DNA of 7,781 nt from Gammaproteobacteria bacterium UBA2168 (GTDB lineage Bacteria; Pseudomonadota; Gammaproteobacteria; Pseudomonadales; Azotimanducaceae). The notes under the pieces are model-generated. The model was not told the origin of the DNA and searched no databases. It saw only the letters and a program-made list of their open reading frames with translations. Positions within the stretch are counted from its first letter, which is position 1, and every line of letters begins with the position of its first letter. Made by a program: the position numbers and the translations under genes. The DNA lies in contig DCWG01000139.1 in NCBI GenBank assembly GCA_002327525.1, positions 1-7,781 of the forward strand, read 5' to 3'. Below are positions 6,411 through 7,781 of this stretch, one piece after another.

Positions 6411-7562
6411 TCAGTCGGCCTGCTTCCGCAGGAACGCAGGGATGTCAAGATATTCTTCATCCATGTGAGTGGGATTCTCGACGACCTGTTCTTCGCGATT
6501 GAGCGCTGCACTGTGACGCGCATAGGCCGGACGGTCCAGCGTCTTGTAGTCGACCTGACCACCAAGGGCTGCGTCGGTGAGCGTGTTATCCACCACGACA
6601 TTCGGCTTCGCCTGATCACCAAGACCGGTTGCCACCACCGTCACCTTGAGCTCTTCGCCCAGGTCGGGGTCGATCACCGTACCGACCACGACCGTCGCCA
6701 TCTCGGAAGCGAATTCCTCGATCGTGCTTCCCACGTCGCCGAATTCTCCCATATTGAGATCGGGCCCCGCCGTGACGTTGACCAGAATGCCACGCGCACC
6801 ATGCAGGTCGACGTCCTCAAGCAGCGGACTGCGAATCGCGGCCTCCGCCGCATCGCGCGCCCGCGTATCGCCCGACGCGCGCCCGGTACCCATCATCGCC
6901 ATGCCCATCTCGCTCATCACCGTACGTACGTCGGCGAAGTCCACGTTAATCACGCCAGGACGAATGATCAGATCAGCAATTCCCTGAACCGCGCCCAGCA
7001 ACACATCGTTGGCCGCCCCGAACGCATCCAGCATGCTGGTGCGCTCACCGAGCACGGCCAGCAGTTTCTCGTTCGGAATGGTGATCAGAGAGTCCACGCA
7101 CTCACCGAGCTCACGCATACCGCGATCGGCCACTTCCATGCGTTTTTCGAACTTGAACGGCTTGGTCACCACCGCAACGGTGAGAATGTCCATGTCCTTT
7201 GCAACCTGCGCGACAACCGGAGCCGCACCCGTGCCCGTACCGCCGCCCATGCCGGCGGTGATGAACACCATGTCGGCCCCGGTGAGCACTTCCGAGATCC
7301 TGTCACGATCCTCGAGGGCCGCCTGCCGTCCCACTTCCGGATTAGCTCCCGCGCCCAATCCCTTGGTGATGGAACTGCCCATCTGCAGAATGGTTTTCGC
7401 TTCCAGATTCTTCAACGCCTGCGCATCTGTGTTCGCCGCGATGAAGTCGACTCCGTCCACACCTTTGTTCAGCATGTGCTGAACCGCATTACCTCCGCCG
7501 CCACCGACGCCGATGACCTTAATCACCGCACTCTGTGGGGCACTGTCTACCAGCTCAAACAT
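6411..7562 (-). CDS. ftsZ: Cell division GTPase FtsZ
   Basis: FtsZ is the tubulin-like GTPase that polymerises into the division ring at mid-cell. The 383-residue product is full length (E. coli has 383). The N-terminal GTPase domain has the glycine-rich GVGGGGGNAV (18-27), NTDAQAL (44-50), and the tubulin signature GGGTGTG (106-112). The synergy loop (T7) is NVDFADVRT (206-214) with D208 and D211, which complete GTP hydrolysis in the next subunit. The C-terminal domain ends near 317, then comes a short polar linker (about 318-367) and the conserved tail peptide YLDIPAFLRKQAD (371-383) that binds FtsA and ZipA. The ATG at 7560-7562 is preceded by GGGAG with a 9-base spacer and lies 15 bp after the ftsA stop, so the two are surely cotranscribed. 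A long plus-strand ORF across this gene is only its antisense shadow. Confidence 0.99.
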   Translation of the reverse strand: MFELVDSAPQSAVIKVIGVGGGGGNAVQHMLNKGVDGVDFIAANTDAQALKNLEAKTILQMGSSITKGLGAGANPEVGRQAALEDRDRISEVLTGADMVFITAGMGGGTGTGAAPVVAQVAKDMDILTVAVVTKPFKFEKRMEVADRGMRELGECVDSLITIPNEKLLAVLGERTSMLDAFGAANDVLLGAVQGIADLIIRPGVINVDFADVRTVMSEMGMAMMGTGRASGDTRARDAAEAAIRSPLLEDVDLHGARGILVNVTAGPDLNMGEFGDVGSTIEEFASEMATVVVGTVIDPDLGEELKVTVVATGLGDQAKPNVVVDNTLTDAALGGQVDYKTLDRPAYARHSAALNREEQVVENPTHMDEEYLDIPAFLRKQAD

Positions 7563-7571
7563 CGTTTGTTT

Positions 7572-7576
7572 CTCCC
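7572..7576 (-). promoter_or_regulatory. ftsZ ribosome binding site
   Basis: GGGAG on the minus strand lies 9 bases before the ftsZ ATG, inside the 15-bp ftsA-ftsZ gap. It is the clearest Shine-Dalgarno in the window, fitting a highly translated gene. Confidence 0.75.
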
Positions 7577-7577
7577 G

Positions 7578-7781
7578 CTAGAAATTTTCACTCATCCATT
7601 TCCGGATACGGCCGAATGCTCCGCCGCCGCTCCTGCGACGACCGGGCATCTCTTCTTCTCGTTCCTTCCCGTACTGCAAGAGTCCCACACCCGTTGAGAA
7701 CACGGGATTGCGTACGATGTCCTTCAGCCCCGCCACGTTGCGCGGCGTCCCGAGACTGACCGGCATGTGGAAGATCTCTTC
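7578..7781 (-). CDS. ftsA: Cell division protein FtsA, C-terminal end only
   Basis: FtsA is the actin-like ATPase that ties FtsZ filaments to the inner membrane and recruits later division proteins. Only the last 67 residues are inside the window; the open frame runs to the right edge without a start. They begin EEIFHMPVSLGTPRNVAG and continue with DIVRNPVFSTGVGLLQYG, typical of the end of the actin-like fold. A variable charged linker (about 39-54, with several Arg and Gly) leads to the C-terminal amphipathic helix FGRIRKWMSENF (56-67), the membrane-targeting sequence. The stop is TAG at 7578-7580. Its place just before ftsZ confirms the call. Confidence 0.97.
   Translation of the reverse strand, partial: EEIFHMPVSLGTPRNVAGLKDIVRNPVFSTGVGLLQYGKEREEEMPGRRRSGGGAFGRIRKWMSENF

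Noticed and set aside
6309..7697. Plus-strand ORF of 462 codons opposite ftsZ
   Set aside because: It lies antisense to all of ftsZ and has His/Arg-rich content typical of a reversed GC-rich gene; no family features and no ribosome site.
1..7781. Mobile elements, CRISPR, tRNA or phage genes
   Set aside because: No direct repeat arrays, transposase or integrase frames, or cloverleaf-like stretches were seen; nearly all the sequence is core coding DNA.

Overview
The window is a stretch of conserved bacterial core genes. It matches the right end of the division and cell-wall (dcw) cluster running into the secA locus of a Gammaproteobacterium. The evidence is the order ftsA-ftsZ-lpxC-(DUF721/DciA)-(M23 peptidase)-secA-argJ, the lpxC gene (which implies a lipid A outer membrane), SecA, FtsZ and LpxC sequences that resemble gammaproteobacterial ones, and fairly GC-rich DNA. 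The species cannot be named from sequence alone. Nothing here suggests recent horizontal transfer: there are no insertion sequences, phage genes, CRISPR, tRNA or rRNA.

All but one of the genes lie on the minus strand, so transcription runs from right to left. From the right edge they are: the 3' end of ftsA (7578-7781); ftsZ (6411-7562), 15 bp later with a clear ribosome binding site; a 214-bp gap with an AT-rich part and several palindromes next to the lpxC start; lpxC (5279-6196, GTG start chosen); a 99-bp convergent gap with a strong short palindrome; a small DUF721/DciA-like gene on the PLUS strand (4853-5179, TTG start chosen); a 75-bp divergent gap with overlapping -10-like hexamers on both strands; a membrane-anchored M23 (LytM-type) metallopeptidase (3869-4777, GTG start); a 75-bp leader; secA (1046-3793); and, 4 bp later, argJ (GTG start at 1041), which runs off the left edge after 347 codons.

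The genes share a theme of growth and envelope building. FtsA and FtsZ form the division ring, LpxC commits UDP-GlcNAc to lipid A, the M23 enzyme probably cuts peptidoglycan or regulates such cutting, SecA drives protein export, and the DUF721 protein is probably the replicative-helicase operator DciA. ArgJ (arginine biosynthesis) appears to be a passenger translated behind secA.

I did not find an unknown system. The points worth a second look are regulatory or architectural: the inverted dciA gene that breaks the lpxC-secA arrangement, the frequent non-ATG starts, secA without a visible Shine-Dalgarno and without a secM-like gene ahead of it, the palindromes near lpxC, and the 13-bp palindrome in the convergent gap.
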